Below are positions 1-10,243 of a DNA stretch of 64,000 nt, piece by piece. The stretch is from Acinetobacter sp. CS-2 (GTDB taxonomy: Bacteria > Pseudomonadota > Gammaproteobacteria > Pseudomonadales > Moraxellaceae). The stretch is from contig NZ_CP067019.1 in NCBI RefSeq assembly GCF_016599715.1, positions 2,852,001 to 2,916,000 on the forward strand. Reading direction: 5' to 3'. The notes below the pieces were generated by a model. It had not been told where the DNA came from. It ran no database searches and saw nothing but the letters and a program-made list of their open reading frames with translations. Each line of letters begins with the position of its first letter. Within the stretch, counting starts at the first letter, position 1. The position numbers and the translations under genes are program-made.

Positions 1-678
<678 letters not shown>

Positions 679-688
679 TAAAGTTTTT

Positions 689-720
689 ATCCCTTTTTCA
701 CTACAGAAAAAGGGATTTTT
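689..720 (+). terminator. Rho-independent terminator after hemF
   Basis: An 11-bp perfect stem (ATCCCTTTTTC pairing with GAAAAAGGGAT) with a 6-nt loop is followed by a run of T, 11 bases after the hemF stop. The flanking A/T tracts could let it work in both directions, but only hemF converges on it here. Confidence 0.85.
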
Positions 721-958
721 CACTGAAATAACTTTTGAAAAAATCGACACTTAAAATATTTAAATAATTAAAATCAATATTTTAATTTAATTAAGATAAT
801 TAACCAGGCTATTAATGCAAGAAAAACCGACATATTTCCTTACAGCACTAGACACGAGTGTGTCACAAAAATCGTTTAGACTGGATCATGATATTCATGA
901 CCTATACTGATTTAATCAGCATGGATAAATACAAAAAAGTAGGCTTGAAGGAGAAACG

Positions 959-1165
959 ATGCTCAACACAATGTTAAATAATAAGGTGATTTTATTTTGG
1001 TGTATTTTAACCCTGATCGTGTGTTCTATCACCATTACCTTGCTTTCACATAACACCCTTGCAGACAGCGTGTCGATTAGCTTTACCGTATTTGCAGGTT
1101 TTGCCCTATTTTTTACTGCAGCCATGTGGCTGGAAGATACCATTCGCGAAATTTGTAATCCTTAA
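959..1165 (+). CDS. Small two-helix membrane protein, unknown function
   Basis: A 68-residue protein preceded by a strong ribosome binding site (AAGGAG, 7 bases before the ATG). It contains two hydrophobic segments, about residues 8-29 and 38-57, separated by a short polar loop, so a small inner-membrane protein with two helices is likely. I recognise no family. The C-terminus (ANMWLEDTIREICNP-like: WLEDTIREICNP) is polar and ends with a Cys. It lies alone between hemF and aroE, with about 240 bp of AT-rich sequence upstream that presumably holds its promoter. The good RBS and composition support a real gene; the function is unknown. Confidence 0.65.
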   Translation: MLNTMLNNKVILFWCILTLIVCSITITLLSHNTLADSVSISFTVFAGFALFFTAAMWLEDTIREICNP

Positions 1166-1298
1166 CAGGATTTAACTTTACCGCTTTAACGATTTCCCCC
1201 ATTCTTCCTTCTTTGTCATTTTTCCTTTCCGTAGTGGCTTTAGCCTGCGGGAAAAATCACGTATATTGAATGCCATTTCCGCACACGGACCTTGTGAA

Positions 1299-2087
1299 AT
1301 GAGCAAACAATTTGCCGTGATTGGCAATCCAATCGAACAATCACGTTCTCCAGAACTGCATCATGCTTTTGCTAAAAAAACTGGCATTAACCTGAGCTAT
1401 AGCAAACGCCTTGCCCCACTGGATGGCTTTGCAGCCAATATCGAGGAGTTTTTTGCTCAGGGCGGTATGGGCATGAATGTGACCGTGCCCTTCAAAGAGC
1501 AAGCTTTTGCAGCCTGTGCCGTATTAACCGAACGTGCCAAAATTGCCAAGGCAGTCAATACCCTATGGATGCAGGATGGCAAGCTGTATGGCGACAATAC
1601 TGATGGTCAAGGTCTGGTCGATGCCATCAAGGCCCTAGAGTGGAATTTAACCGATGCCGAAATTCTGATTATAGGTGCGGGCGGTGCAACCCGTGGTGTC
1701 ATCTACCCCTTGGTACAGGCGGGTGCGAAAAAAATTGTCATCGCTAACCGGACTTTAGCCCGTGCAGAACAACTGGTTACCGATTTAAGACCTGCTGTGC
1801 CGCAAGCCACCCTTGAAGCCACTTCTTTAAATGATCTGGCTGGTCATTTTGAGATTGTCATTAATGCAACTTCGGCAAGTTTAACCGGTGATGCCTTGGT
1901 TTTACCTGAAGCTTTACAATTTGAGTATGCCTACGAAATGGCCTATGGCAAGCCATCCAGCTTTTTAGATCAAGCCAAAACCCGCGGTGTTCCGACCTCG
2001 GAAGGTTATGGCATGCTGGTTGGACAGGCGATTGAAGCTTTTTATATCTGGAACGGCATTAAACCTGAATTAAAAGACTTTCTTTAA
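1299..2087 (+). CDS. aroE: Shikimate 5-dehydrogenase
   Basis: AroE reduces 3-dehydroshikimate to shikimate with NADPH in the chorismate pathway. The 262-residue product starts at ATG 1299 (MSKQFAVIGNPIEQSRSP), where family members usually begin. An upstream in-frame TTG at 1266 would add 11 atypical residues. Visible motifs are the substrate-binding SRSP near residue 15, the catalytic Lys in NVTVPFKEQA near residue 65, NTDGQG near residue 102 and the glycine-rich nucleotide loop GAGGATRG near residue 128. Length is normal. It appears monocistronic, ending at a bidirectional terminator shared with the convergent gene. In many gammaproteobacteria hemF and aroE are neighbours, and the arrangement here agrees with that. 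Confidence 0.95.
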   Translation: MSKQFAVIGNPIEQSRSPELHHAFAKKTGINLSYSKRLAPLDGFAANIEEFFAQGGMGMNVTVPFKEQAFAACAVLTERAKIAKAVNTLWMQDGKLYGDNTDGQGLVDAIKALEWNLTDAEILIIGAGGATRGVIYPLVQAGAKKIVIANRTLARAEQLVTDLRPAVPQATLEATSLNDLAGHFEIVINATSASLTGDALVLPEALQFEYAYEMAYGKPSSFLDQAKTRGVPTSEGYGMLVGQAIEAFYIWNGIKPELKDFL

Positions 2088-2100
2088 CTAACATTCATCA

Positions 2101-2132
2101 AAAGAACCTCAGGATGATCTGAGGTTCTTTTG
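2101..2132. terminator. Bidirectional terminator between aroE and the lipoprotein gene
   Basis: A hairpin (AAAAGAACCTCAG, loop GATGAT, CTGAGGTTCTTTT) lies between the convergent stops at 2087 and 2147. A and T tracts on both flanks allow termination on either strand. Confidence 0.8.
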
Positions 2133-2146
2133 AACCATCTTCCTGT

Positions 2147-4495
2147 TTATTTTACATATTTCTGCATATTTTCATACACTTCCATATATATTTCATAATT
2201 AATAACTTCAGCATGTTGAAGGGTCAGGTCTTGAATCGTTTTCTGACTTAATTTTCCATGCTTGCTGTCGATATAGCTTTGCCCCAAAATCTGCGCAGTT
2301 TCTTTGAGCACACGCGAGTCGGCGGCATTGTCCGGATATTCCTCCCGATATGCTTTCAGGTATTGCTGGGCAAAAATATGCTGTGGCTGCTTATACTGCT
2401 TCGCGGCTTGGTGCCAAGCTGCAGCGACCTTACCTTCGCCTACAGCACGCTCAGTTAAGGTATTAACATGGCTGCCTATAGCCCGGTTGAATTGGCTGTC
2501 ATCCTCAAGATGATGTTTTTTCTGTAAGGCCTTAATGCGCTCAAGTTCTTTGCCTTTAGGATCATAATACTGTTCATCGCTAAACCAGTAGGCATACACC
2601 TCTGCCATTTCTTGCAAGGTTTGCGGACTAAGGTTTTTCACCCACTCACTTTGCTCTGCAGCCATATCGAGCAAAAATAAGGTTTGGTAGGTTTGACTGA
2701 ACGACTGGGCTTGCTGATAGGTTTTATCGGCCAACAGATTCAACTCATCCTCATAGCTTAAGGTGGGTGCTTCGGCTTTAGTTCCTTCCATCACAGCAGC
2801 TGGCTGCTCCAGAGTTCGCCCTACATCTTTCACCCATTTTTCTAAAATTGAACCTTTGCTCACCTCTTGAATCGACTTGGCATCGCGCAATGCAGCACGG
2901 TCAATTTTGCTGGCTTGCCCATAATTAAATACACGCATATCGGCCTGTACATCAATTTTACCGTACTTTTCAGTAAGGAATTGCACAGCATAATCGACCT
3001 GTGCCGCACGTCCCTGAGCATCTAAACCGACATCTATTTGTATCGGGGTCTTTTTAGCTGGCGAACTTGCCGCCAGAACCTGACGAATTTCAGGCTGGTG
3101 CGTTGCCCACAGCTCAGCAAAATGCGCTGCATCTATAAACTGTTCAGAAACATACGGTGCAAAGACCAAGGCTAATTTTTCGTGTACCGAACGGTCCTTC
3201 GCTTCAACCGAAGCCGTGATCTGTACCGGTTCAACACGCTTAAAAGCATCTAATTCATAGGCAGAAACGCAGTAGGTTAAATCACCGACTTGGGCTGTTT
3301 TTGGCGTAGCAATTATACGCTGGCAGTCGTCTACTGTAAGAGTAATAGTTTCATCAGCAGTGTCTTGTTCTGTCGGGCTTTCATCATCCGTTTCTGTTTC
3401 TAGCGCTACATCCTCTTCGTCTACCAGTGAATCGGCTGAACCATAAAGTTTGTCGCTGACCAGTTCACGCAAAGCAAGTGTTGCACTGTAGGCTGTGCCG
3501 TCTTGAGCCACAGCATCAGCTTTACCTGCTTGCACAGGTGAAGCAGTATCTTCTACAGCCTGGGTTACAGCCTCTCCCTCCTGCTTTTCACTCCCGGCAT
3601 CGCTCACTTTAGTAGCTGTGGTATAGCCCAGCACGGAGCGCTTTAAATACGGCTCATTCACCTGTTCAAATAGGGCCATTTGCAACATCAGTTCTTCCAA
3701 GGTGCTGCTAAAACGTATTTTTTCAATCAACTGACCGTTCTTCTCTGCAACGCTCAGTGGCAGGCTTTTGATTTGTCTAGCATCAGCCAAAATATATGGC
3801 AAGGCATTTACCGCTTTTAAATAATCAGCCAACTTCGCTACATTTACCCGTTCAAAATCAGCTTTATATTTCGAGAAATCAATATAGGCAAAGCTGTTTT
3901 GACTGTCTTTATTCACCAAATACGGCATCAAAGAAAAATAATTGGTATAAAATTTATATTCTTTAAAATTGACCACCATCGGTACTTTCATTTGCACCAG
4001 CAAGGTCGGCTTTTCATAACGGGCTGCCAAGTTTAAAGCAGCGGTCTTTTCTCGATAATGCACAGAACCATCATATTCAAATTGCGTATTATTGAGTAAA
4101 TTCAATGCAAAAATATTGAATGAACTCAGCTTGTCCTCTGAAGCAAAACTGTCCGCATGCCCTTGCTGCTGTTTCGCCATAGCGGCATACAGGTTTTGTT
4201 TTTCAGTGCTGTTTAAACGGATATTTTGCGCTTTTAAATATTGATCTAAACGTTTTTTCAATGCCGGTTCAAATGCTATCGCCGGATTGACTTGTTGCTG
4301 TGCTTTTTGACGTCCTATGTCCGGACTAGACTGTACACTGAGCTTGCCCCGAAAATCATAACTGGATGTTTCAAACATCGCATTTAGACCATGAATCGCT
4401 CTTTGCTCTACAGTTGCCACCTGATTCGGATTGGTCTTTATGACATGCTGTGAACAGCCTGCGAAACTGAAACTACAAAGACAAAAAGTTAAATA
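2147..4495 (-). pseudogene. Large lipoprotein gene with signal peptide cut by an IS982-family element
   Basis: The gene encodes a large protein of unknown function. I recognise no domain; an acidic, low-complexity stretch (residues near VDEEDVALETETDDESPTEQ) lies mid-protein. The frame remains open upstream of GTG 4420 through a lipobox (FAGC followed by SQHVIK) up to the IS junction at 4495. Joining the far flank across the IS, with one copy of the 6-bp duplication removed, restores an uninterrupted frame starting at GTG 5498 (MKAQLK-YLTF...FAGC). This predicts an intact lipoprotein of about 788 residues. No in-frame ATG, GTG or TTG exists between the IS stop codon and GTG 4420, so any product now would begin at 4420 without signal peptide or lipidation cysteine. 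The body of the gene is undamaged, suggesting a recent insertion. Confidence 0.85.
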
Positions 4496-5474
4496 ACCTG
4501 AGTTCGACGAAATCTGCTTAGCCTTTTAGCATATTTTGGAAAGTTGGCTTATTGGGATTCAAACAATAAGCCACTACAGCAGCCATGATATTCACCATGA
4601 AGTTATTTACCGAACGATGACGTGAATGTTCAAGTTGATGTAAATTTTTTAATTGATCATTCACGGTTTCGATCAATCCTCTTCTGCAAAGTAATTGTTT
4701 TTCTTCTTCAGTTTGGATGGGTTTATTTTTCATATTCCGACGTGATGGGGTCAATATTTTCAGTCCTCTTGCTGCTAAAGTTTCGGCTTTTGCTTTGCTC
4801 AAATAGCCTTTGTCTCCGAGTAGGATTCCTTTTAATTCTTGAGTTAAAGATTCTAATATAGCAACATCATGAACATTTCCCGATGTCAGTTTGAGATTAA
4901 TAATTTCACCTAAATTATTGATAACGATATGTAATTTAAAACCATAAAACCAACCCGTACTACTTTTTCCACGGCCGGCCAAGCCTTTAAATACACGATG
5001 CCTTTTAATCCGAAGATTATGGCAAACTACCAATTTAGTGGAGTCAATGATACTGATTCCCGTATCTTTTCCTTTCACCTGGTGGAAGAAACTACTCAGA
5101 GCTTGCAAACAACGGGGCATGATTTCAATAAATCGGTTGTAGCTAAGCAGTTTAGGAAAAGCAGATTTCCAGAATGGAACGATCATTTGGCAATAAAAAT
5201 ATTTGAAGAATCTAAAACCGGATTGATGAAATAAAATGACAATGGTCATTGCTTCAGACAAGCTCAAGGCTGACTTTTTCAGCTTGGATTTTTGATCAGA
5301 AATTAAAGCTTTTTCTAAAGATTCATTAAATGTTTTGCAGAAATCGTCCAAAATACAAAATAATTCGGTAATATGATCCATCGAGAAGCCTTGTTTTATA
5401 ACATTTTGTATTGAGAACCAATATGTTATAAATTCAGGGCTTTTTTTCTACTCTTTTTTATATCGAACTCAGGT
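4496..5474 (-). mobile_element. IS982-family insertion sequence, intact copy
   Basis: A 979-bp element bounded by inverted ends ACCTGAGTTCGA and TCGAACTCAGGT, starting with ACC as is usual for IS982 relatives. A 6-bp target duplication TAAATA flanks it (4490-4495 and 5475-5480). It carries one full transposase. A second copy of the same sequence lies at 14967-17230, where it is interrupted by another IS. The insertion splits the signal peptide coding region of the lipoprotein gene. Confidence 0.92.
4518..5381 (-). CDS. IS982-family transposase, intact
   Basis: A 287-residue DDE transposase with the IS982 hallmarks: first Asp in IDSTKLVVCHN with the following RIKRHRVFKG block, second Asp in LLGDKGYLS, and Glu in RRGLIETVNDQLK, followed by the conserved LEHSRHRSVNNF region. 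Length matches the family. The N-terminal DHITELFCILDDFC is also typical. The stop codon lies 22 bp inside the left end of the element. All catalytic residues are present, so it may be active; the second copy shows that this element has moved in this genome. Confidence 0.94.
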   Translation of the reverse strand: MDHITELFCILDDFCKTFNESLEKALISDQKSKLKKSALSLSEAMTIVILFHQSGFRFFKYFYCQMIVPFWKSAFPKLLSYNRFIEIMPRCLQALSSFFHQVKGKDTGISIIDSTKLVVCHNLRIKRHRVFKGLAGRGKSSTGWFYGFKLHIVINNLGEIINLKLTSGNVHDVAILESLTQELKGILLGDKGYLSKAKAETLAARGLKILTPSRRNMKNKPIQTEEEKQLLCRRGLIETVNDQLKNLHQLEHSRHRSVNNFMVNIMAAVVAYCLNPNKPTFQNMLKG

Positions 5475-5724
5475 TAAATATTTTAGTTGTGCCTTCACAT
5501 GTAAACGCCTTATATTCATTATACTTTATTCTGTTCTAAGCTACAGAATTACAACCCAATATAACATAATAGGATGTTGATACTATTGGGTCGAGCATAT
5601 TTTATAATTCGCATTTCTGACATTTTTAATCGCTATCCTTATCAATGTTTTTTGATGATAAATGTGAATAATCAAGGTATCGATACAGATAATCCAGAAC
5701 TATTTCTAAATTAGGATTAAGACT
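5475..5724. other. Intergenic region with the displaced start of the lipoprotein gene
   Basis: This 250-bp stretch is the former shared upstream region of the lipoprotein gene (minus strand) and the acyl-CoA dehydrogenase gene (plus strand). On the minus strand, 5498-5475 still encodes the first residues MKAQLKYL of the lipoprotein, with an AAGG-type ribosome site just before the GTG. The rest is AT-rich and probably holds divergent promoters; I see no clear operator. Confidence 0.6.
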
Positions 5725-7548
5725 ATGCCAGCATATAAAGCCCCTTTGCATGATATTCGTTTTTTAATGAACGAAGTGCTTGATTACCCAGCACACTACA
5801 AAACGCTTTCAAATGGTGAAGCAGCGGATGCTGACACTGTAGACATGATTCTTGAAGGTGCGGCAGATTTCTGTGAAAACGTACTTTCTCCACTCAACCA
5901 ATCGGGTGATGAAGAAGGCTGTCACTTTGAAAATGGTGAAGTCAAAACCCCAAAAGGCTTTAAAGAAGCCTATGACCAGTTCGTGCAAGGCGGCTGGCAA
6001 GGTTTGTCTTTCCCTGAAGAATTTGGCGGTCAAAATCTGCCGCAATCTTTAAACCTGATCAAATCAGAAATGATGGGTACTGCAAACTGGGCCTTCCAGA
6101 TGTATCCGGGTTTAAGTGTCGGCTGTATGAACACCATTCTTCAGTTTGGTACTGAAGCACAAAAAAACACCTATATGCCTAACCTGGTGACAGGAGAATG
6201 GTCAGGTACGATGTGTCTTACCGAACCACAATGTGGTACGGACTTAGGCCAGGTCAAAACCAAGGCGGAACCCAAGGCAGATGGTACCTATGCCATTTCG
6301 GGCACGAAAATCTTTATCTCTGCCGGTGAACACGATTTAACAGAAAACATCGTTCATATCGTGCTTGCCCGCCTTCCAGATGCGCCTGCCGGGACCAAAG
6401 GTATTTCGCTATTCATTGTGCCCAAATTCCTGGTCAATGCAGATGGTACAGTGGGTGAGCGCAACCCTGTCAGCTGTGGTTCAATCGAACATAAAATGGG
6501 GATTCGCGCTTCTGCAACCGCAGTATTAAACTTTGACAATGCAACGGGTTACCTGATTGGCGAGCCACACAAAGGCTTGCATGCCATGTTCACTTTCATG
6601 AACACTGCGCGTATCGGTACCGCGATCCAGGGCATTGCCCATGCTGAACTGTCATTCCAGGGCGCACTTCCTTATGCCAAGGAGCGTATGTCCATGCGTG
6701 CCCTTTCAGGTAAGAAAGACCCTGAAAAAGTGGCTGATGCGATCATTCACCATGCTGACGTTCGTCGTATGCTACTCACTCAAAAAGCGATTGCTGAAGG
6801 CGGTCGTGCAATGATTTATTACGCCGCACAAATTGCCGACAAAATGGCTGATGCCTTAATACAGGGTGATACTGCAGCATATGAAGCACATGATGATCAC
6901 CTGGGTTTCTACACCCCTATCCTGAAAGGTTTTTTGACTGAATTGGGTTTTGAAGCTGCCAACCACGGTATGCAAGTCTACGGCGGTCATGGCTACATCA
7001 AAGAATGGGGCATGGAACAGATTGTTCGTGACTCACGTATCTCTACCCTGTACGAAGGGACTACCGGTGTACAGGCACTTGACCTGATTGGCCGTAAAGT
7101 CCTGTTAACCTCTAGAGGTAAAGTGATTCGCGATTACACGGCTGAAATCCTGAAATTCTGTGGTCAGCATGCGCGTAACAAATACATGCGCCGTTTTGCT
7201 TGGGACTTGACCAAGCTTTGCGCACAATGGAATGCTCTCACCGTTCGTATTATGCTGGCGGCACGTAAAGACCGCGACATCGTGTCATCTGCATCTGTCG
7301 ATTTCTTGATGTTCTCTGGCTATGTAATGATGGCTTATTTCTGGGCGCAACAAGCCGCTGTAGCTTCTGCAAAACTGGCTGCTGGTGAAGGTCAGGAAGT
7401 GCCTGAATTCTACAAAGCAAAAATCAAAACAGCAGATTTCTACTTTGAACGCCTGCTGCCACGTACCCAAGGTCATGCCGAAGCAATGGTCAATCCGTCA
7501 AAAACCATGACTTCACTGGCACCTGAACACTTTAGCTTTGACTACTAA
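5725..7548 (+). CDS. Acyl-CoA dehydrogenase family protein, DmdC-like
   Basis: A 607-residue flavoprotein of the longer acyl-CoA dehydrogenase subfamily, which carries an extra C-terminal domain and includes the 3-methylmercaptopropionyl-CoA dehydrogenase-like (DmdC) group. The order is an N-terminal extension, the N domain, the mid domain with MCLTEPQCGTDLG and the following KIFISAGEHD block, the C-terminal helical domain with the YGGHGYIKEWGMEQIVRDSRI motif and the likely catalytic YEGTTGVQALDLIGRK region, then the extra C-terminal domain ending in PSKTMTSLAPEHFSFDY. It oxidises an acyl-CoA at the alpha-beta bond, passing electrons to ETF. The substrate cannot be read from sequence. It is a single gene with an AGGA-type RBS upstream and a terminator after it. 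Confidence 0.9.
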   Translation: MPAYKAPLHDIRFLMNEVLDYPAHYKTLSNGEAADADTVDMILEGAADFCENVLSPLNQSGDEEGCHFENGEVKTPKGFKEAYDQFVQGGWQGLSFPEEFGGQNLPQSLNLIKSEMMGTANWAFQMYPGLSVGCMNTILQFGTEAQKNTYMPNLVTGEWSGTMCLTEPQCGTDLGQVKTKAEPKADGTYAISGTKIFISAGEHDLTENIVHIVLARLPDAPAGTKGISLFIVPKFLVNADGTVGERNPVSCGSIEHKMGIRASATAVLNFDNATGYLIGEPHKGLHAMFTFMNTARIGTAIQGIAHAELSFQGALPYAKERMSMRALSGKKDPEKVADAIIHHADVRRMLLTQKAIAEGGRAMIYYAAQIADKMADALIQGDTAAYEAHDDHLGFYTPILKGFLTELGFEAANHGMQVYGGHGYIKEWGMEQIVRDSRISTLYEGTTGVQALDLIGRKVLLTSRGKVIRDYTAEILKFCGQHARNKYMRRFAWDLTKLCAQWNALTVRIMLAARKDRDIVSSASVDFLMFSGYVMMAYFWAQQAAVASAKLAAGEGQEVPEFYKAKIKTADFYFERLLPRTQGHAEAMVNPSKTMTSLAPEHFSFDY

Positions 7549-7568
7549 GCTGTAAAGTTTAAGTCAAA

Positions 7569-7600
7569 ATAAAAGAGCACTTCGGTGCTCTTTTATTTTC
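7569..7600 (+). terminator. Terminator after the acyl-CoA dehydrogenase gene
   Basis: A tetraloop hairpin, AAAAGAGCAC-TTCG-GTGCTCTTTT, followed by ATTTT, 20 bases after the stop codon. Confidence 0.85.
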
Positions 7601-8571
7601 AAGCCATATTCCATAAAAGCACTTATATCAAATAATGCCATTGCGGAGGATTTACTGATTGTATGCATATTGCGGTAGCCAGTCCCAAAAATGGGATAGT
7701 GCTCATCAGCACAGCTAATGAGCATGACGCAATGGCAAAGAAAAACCCCGGCAGGATGCCGGGGTTTTCGTATGGGTTGATTAAGCATGACTCCTGTCTT
7801 GCCTCACAGCCCTGGTGTTTGAACGTATTATTGTTGTTTTCTGTTCCGGAATATCCTGTTCCTGTATGACTTGATCTAAAGAAAAAAGAACGGCTGTTCC
7901 AATCCGCAAAATCCCTAAATCAATGTACGTCAGAGCGTACAAAGCTAAGCGTTTTCCCTATCGAGTAAACTTGATGCCGGTGTTTATTTCCTCCCTGAGT
8001 ATTCTCCTCGGCTCTTCGATTTAAATATTGTTTCATCGGCGGGCAAGTAGCCGTATGCCCGCAGTTCAACGAAGGTAAATATATCTTTTCTGCCCCCATT
8101 CAGTTAATTACCCTTCGCCTACAGAAAATCGCCCCTGTTTAAATCGCTTTTGAGATGTGGATATGGTTGCACAATATGTAGCAAACGTTTCTTTTCACTT
8201 GCCTATTGGCATAACTTACTGCAGAACAGGAAACAATGCTGAGCCAAAACCAGCAATCAATAGAAAAACAAGCATCTTGGTTTTAAAAATAAGTAATTGA
8301 ATAAATTTAATTTATTTAATATCTGGCTTATTTAACGCTCATTTTTATAAGAAAAAATTATAATACATATAAAAAACTTGAATGTTTATTTATTTCATGT
8401 ATGATTAACTCAACTAGAAAAAATCTTGTTTAGTAAATCTTCTTTAAGTATCGCAGTTTTAGTCATAATCCTTCGTTTTTTCAGATCTTAAGCTCAATTC
8501 ATTATTATTTTCAAAGTTATTATCAGTCATTTAAGATGGCTAAAAATTATTAAAATTCGATAGGTTATATT
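7601..8571. other. Nearly 1 kb without a convincing protein gene
   Basis: No open frame here has both a good start and coding character. It contains short hairpins at 7680-7735 (CCC..GGG and GCTCAT..ATGAGC), a terminator-like hairpin at 7741-7768, a palindrome TACGT..GCGTAC near 7925, and a GCGGGC/GCCCGC hairpin near 8038-8062. An AT-rich stretch runs from about 8280 to the start of the cold-shock gene. A 59-codon open frame exists on the minus strand (8099-7920, starting MGAEKIYLPS) with only a weak ribosome site. Small RNA genes or the long leader of the cold-shock gene are plausible contents. Confidence 0.5.
7741..7770 (+). terminator. Orphan terminator-like hairpin
   Basis: AAAAACCCCGGC, loop AGGAT, GCCGGGGTTTT is a strong 11-bp stem in a region with no protein gene ending at it. 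Small hairpins directly upstream (7680-7735) suggest it could end a small RNA transcribed from about 7620. Only the hairpin itself is seen; the transcript is inferred. Confidence 0.55.
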
Positions 8572-8781
8572 ATGTCTAATACAGTTAACGGTACAGTAAA
8601 ATGGTTTAACGAAACTAAAGGTTTCGGTTTCATTCAACAAGAATCTGGTCCAGATGTGTTTGCTCACTTCAGTGAAATTGCAAATTCTGGCTTTAAAACA
8701 TTGTTTGAAGGTCAGCATGTGTCATTCAGTATTGCGCAAGGTCAAAAAGGCCCGAATGCTGTGAATATTGTTGCTTTATAA
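8572..8781 (+). CDS. Cold-shock family protein (CspA-like)
   Basis: A 69-residue single cold-shock-domain protein that binds single-stranded nucleic acid and melts RNA structure. RNP1 (KGFGFIQQ) and RNP2 (VFAHFSEI) are both present, as is the N-terminal [11 protein letters not shown]. Length and layout match CspA homologues. The upstream region is long, AT-rich and gene-free, consistent with the extended thermosensing 5' leader known for many cspA genes, although the leader itself is inferred. A terminator follows within 20 bases. Confidence 0.94.
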   Translation: MSNTVNGTVKWFNETKGFGFIQQESGPDVFAHFSEIANSGFKTLFEGQHVSFSIAQGQKGPNAVNIVAL

Positions 8782-8795
8782 TAAGTAACATCGAT

Positions 8796-8824
8796 AAAAA
8801 AGCACTTTGATAGTGCTTTTTTTG
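8796..8824 (+). terminator. Terminator after the cold-shock gene
   Basis: A hairpin AAAAAAGCACT-TTGAT-AGTGCTTTTTTT with a T-tract, starting 15 bases after the stop codon. The A-run on the other side also permits use from the minus strand. Confidence 0.85.
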
Positions 8825-8961
8825 TTTTTAGCGTTCAGACAACGCTGCATAGAAAACTGAAAACTTCACTCTGCCTCCTATGCAGTTGAATGGAAATTCA
8901 ATCGCCCATATCTACGGCTTCTATATTGCATCAGGACATCAATCGAGGGATTAATTGCAAG

Positions 8962-10116
8962 TCACAGAAACTCTTCCAGCACCGAATTTAAAAACACATG
9001 CCCCTGCTCTGTACAAGACAAACGGTTTTGATCTTCAATCATCAACTGACGTGAACGTAATGAAGTTAAAAGCTCATGCAAATTTTCTAAATTCAAACCT
9101 GTACGCTCGGCATACAGTTTGGCATCAACACCCTGATTTAACCGTAGCGCATTCATCATAAATTCAAACGGCATGTCTTCATCTTCTATGCGTTTAAACT
9201 GCAAATGCTCAGCCGGTACTTTGGCCAGATAATCCTTGGGCAAGCGGGTTTTCTGGAAACGGTACACACCATCGGGTCGAGTCACTTTGCCATGCGCCCC
9301 TGCCCCAATCGCCAGATAATCGCCAAACTGCCAGTAATTTAAATTATGCGCAGAGGGTTTTTCCTTACGCCAGGCTGAAACTTCATAGTTCACAAAACCA
9401 TTGGCCTTTAGGTAGGCTTCACCCTGTTCCTGAATATCTTCCAGCACATCCTCAACGGGTAAAACCGGCTGGGTACGGAAAAATACTGTATTCGGTTCAA
9501 TGGTCAATTGATACCACGACACATGCGTGGCACCATTTTCCACAGCCAGTTTTAAATCAAGCAACGCCTGTTCTAGCGTTTGTTCTGGCAAGCCATGCAT
9601 CAAGTCGACATTGATACGTTCAAAGCCTGCTTCACGGGCCAAATGAATGGCATTAATCGCATCATCATTGCTGTGAATACGCCCTAATTTTTTCAGCTGA
9701 TCGCTATTAAAACTCTGCACACCAATGGAAAGACGGTTGATTCCTGCTGCCAAATAACCTGCAAAGGGGTCATGCTCCACTGTTCCCGGATTGGCTTCCA
9801 GAGTAATTTCACAGCCATCTTCAAAAGGAATTAAGCTTTTTAACTGGCTAAATAGCCATTGATAACCCTTTGCAGAAATCAGTGACGGCGTGCCTCCACC
9901 AATAAACACGCTATGAATCTGACGCCCCTGGGCAAAGTCGACCTGGGTTTTAAAGTCTTCGACCAAAGCCTGTAAATATTGCTGTTCCAGATCCAAGGAC
10001 AGTTTTCCATCCGGTACGGCATGCGAGTTAAAGTCACAGTACGGACACTTACGCACACACCACGGCATATGAATGTATAAAGATAAAGGAACCAGTGCAG
10101 GATTTAATTCGGCCAA
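8962..10116 (-). CDS. hemW: HemW, radical SAM haem chaperone-like protein
   Basis: A 384-residue radical SAM protein formerly annotated as oxygen-independent coproporphyrinogen oxidase. The CxxxCxxC cluster motif (CVRKCPYC) lies at residues 20-27 after SLYIHMPW. GGGTPSL, the EANPGT block and the SIGVQSF block follow. The C-terminal HemN-type domain holds GAGAHGKV. HemW homologues bind haem and are thought to deliver it to respiratory enzymes; true HemN has an extra N-terminal region not present here. Length is typical of HemW. It appears monocistronic and divergent from the YdcZ-type gene. Confidence 0.92.
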   Translation of the reverse strand: MAELNPALVPLSLYIHMPWCVRKCPYCDFNSHAVPDGKLSLDLEQQYLQALVEDFKTQVDFAQGRQIHSVFIGGGTPSLISAKGYQWLFSQLKSLIPFEDGCEITLEANPGTVEHDPFAGYLAAGINRLSIGVQSFNSDQLKKLGRIHSNDDAINAIHLAREAGFERINVDLMHGLPEQTLEQALLDLKLAVENGATHVSWYQLTIEPNTVFFRTQPVLPVEDVLEDIQEQGEAYLKANGFVNYEVSAWRKEKPSAHNLNYWQFGDYLAIGAGAHGKVTRPDGVYRFQKTRLPKDYLAKVPAEHLQFKRIEDEDMPFEFMMNALRLNQGVDAKLYAERTGLNLENLHELLTSLRSRQLMIEDQNRLSCTEQGHVFLNSVLEEFL

Positions 10117-10243
10117 GGAACAAGCTCAAAATATATAAGACAGGAAGATAAATATATTAACATGACTGCATCAGGACACTGATAAAATCTCACAAGGAAT
10201 ATCAGTACACTAGGAAAAACTATTGAAGAATTAAATTGTTAGA

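Noticed and set aside
7564..7869. Overlapping small ORFs on both strands after the acyl-CoA dehydrogenase gene
   Set aside because: They run through terminator hairpins and have no ribosome sites or recognisable families.
7920..8099. 59-codon minus-strand ORF starting MGAEKIYLPS
   Set aside because: The ribosome site is weak, another frame over the same bases is also open, and the composition gives no coding signal. It is kept only as a note within the non-coding stretch.
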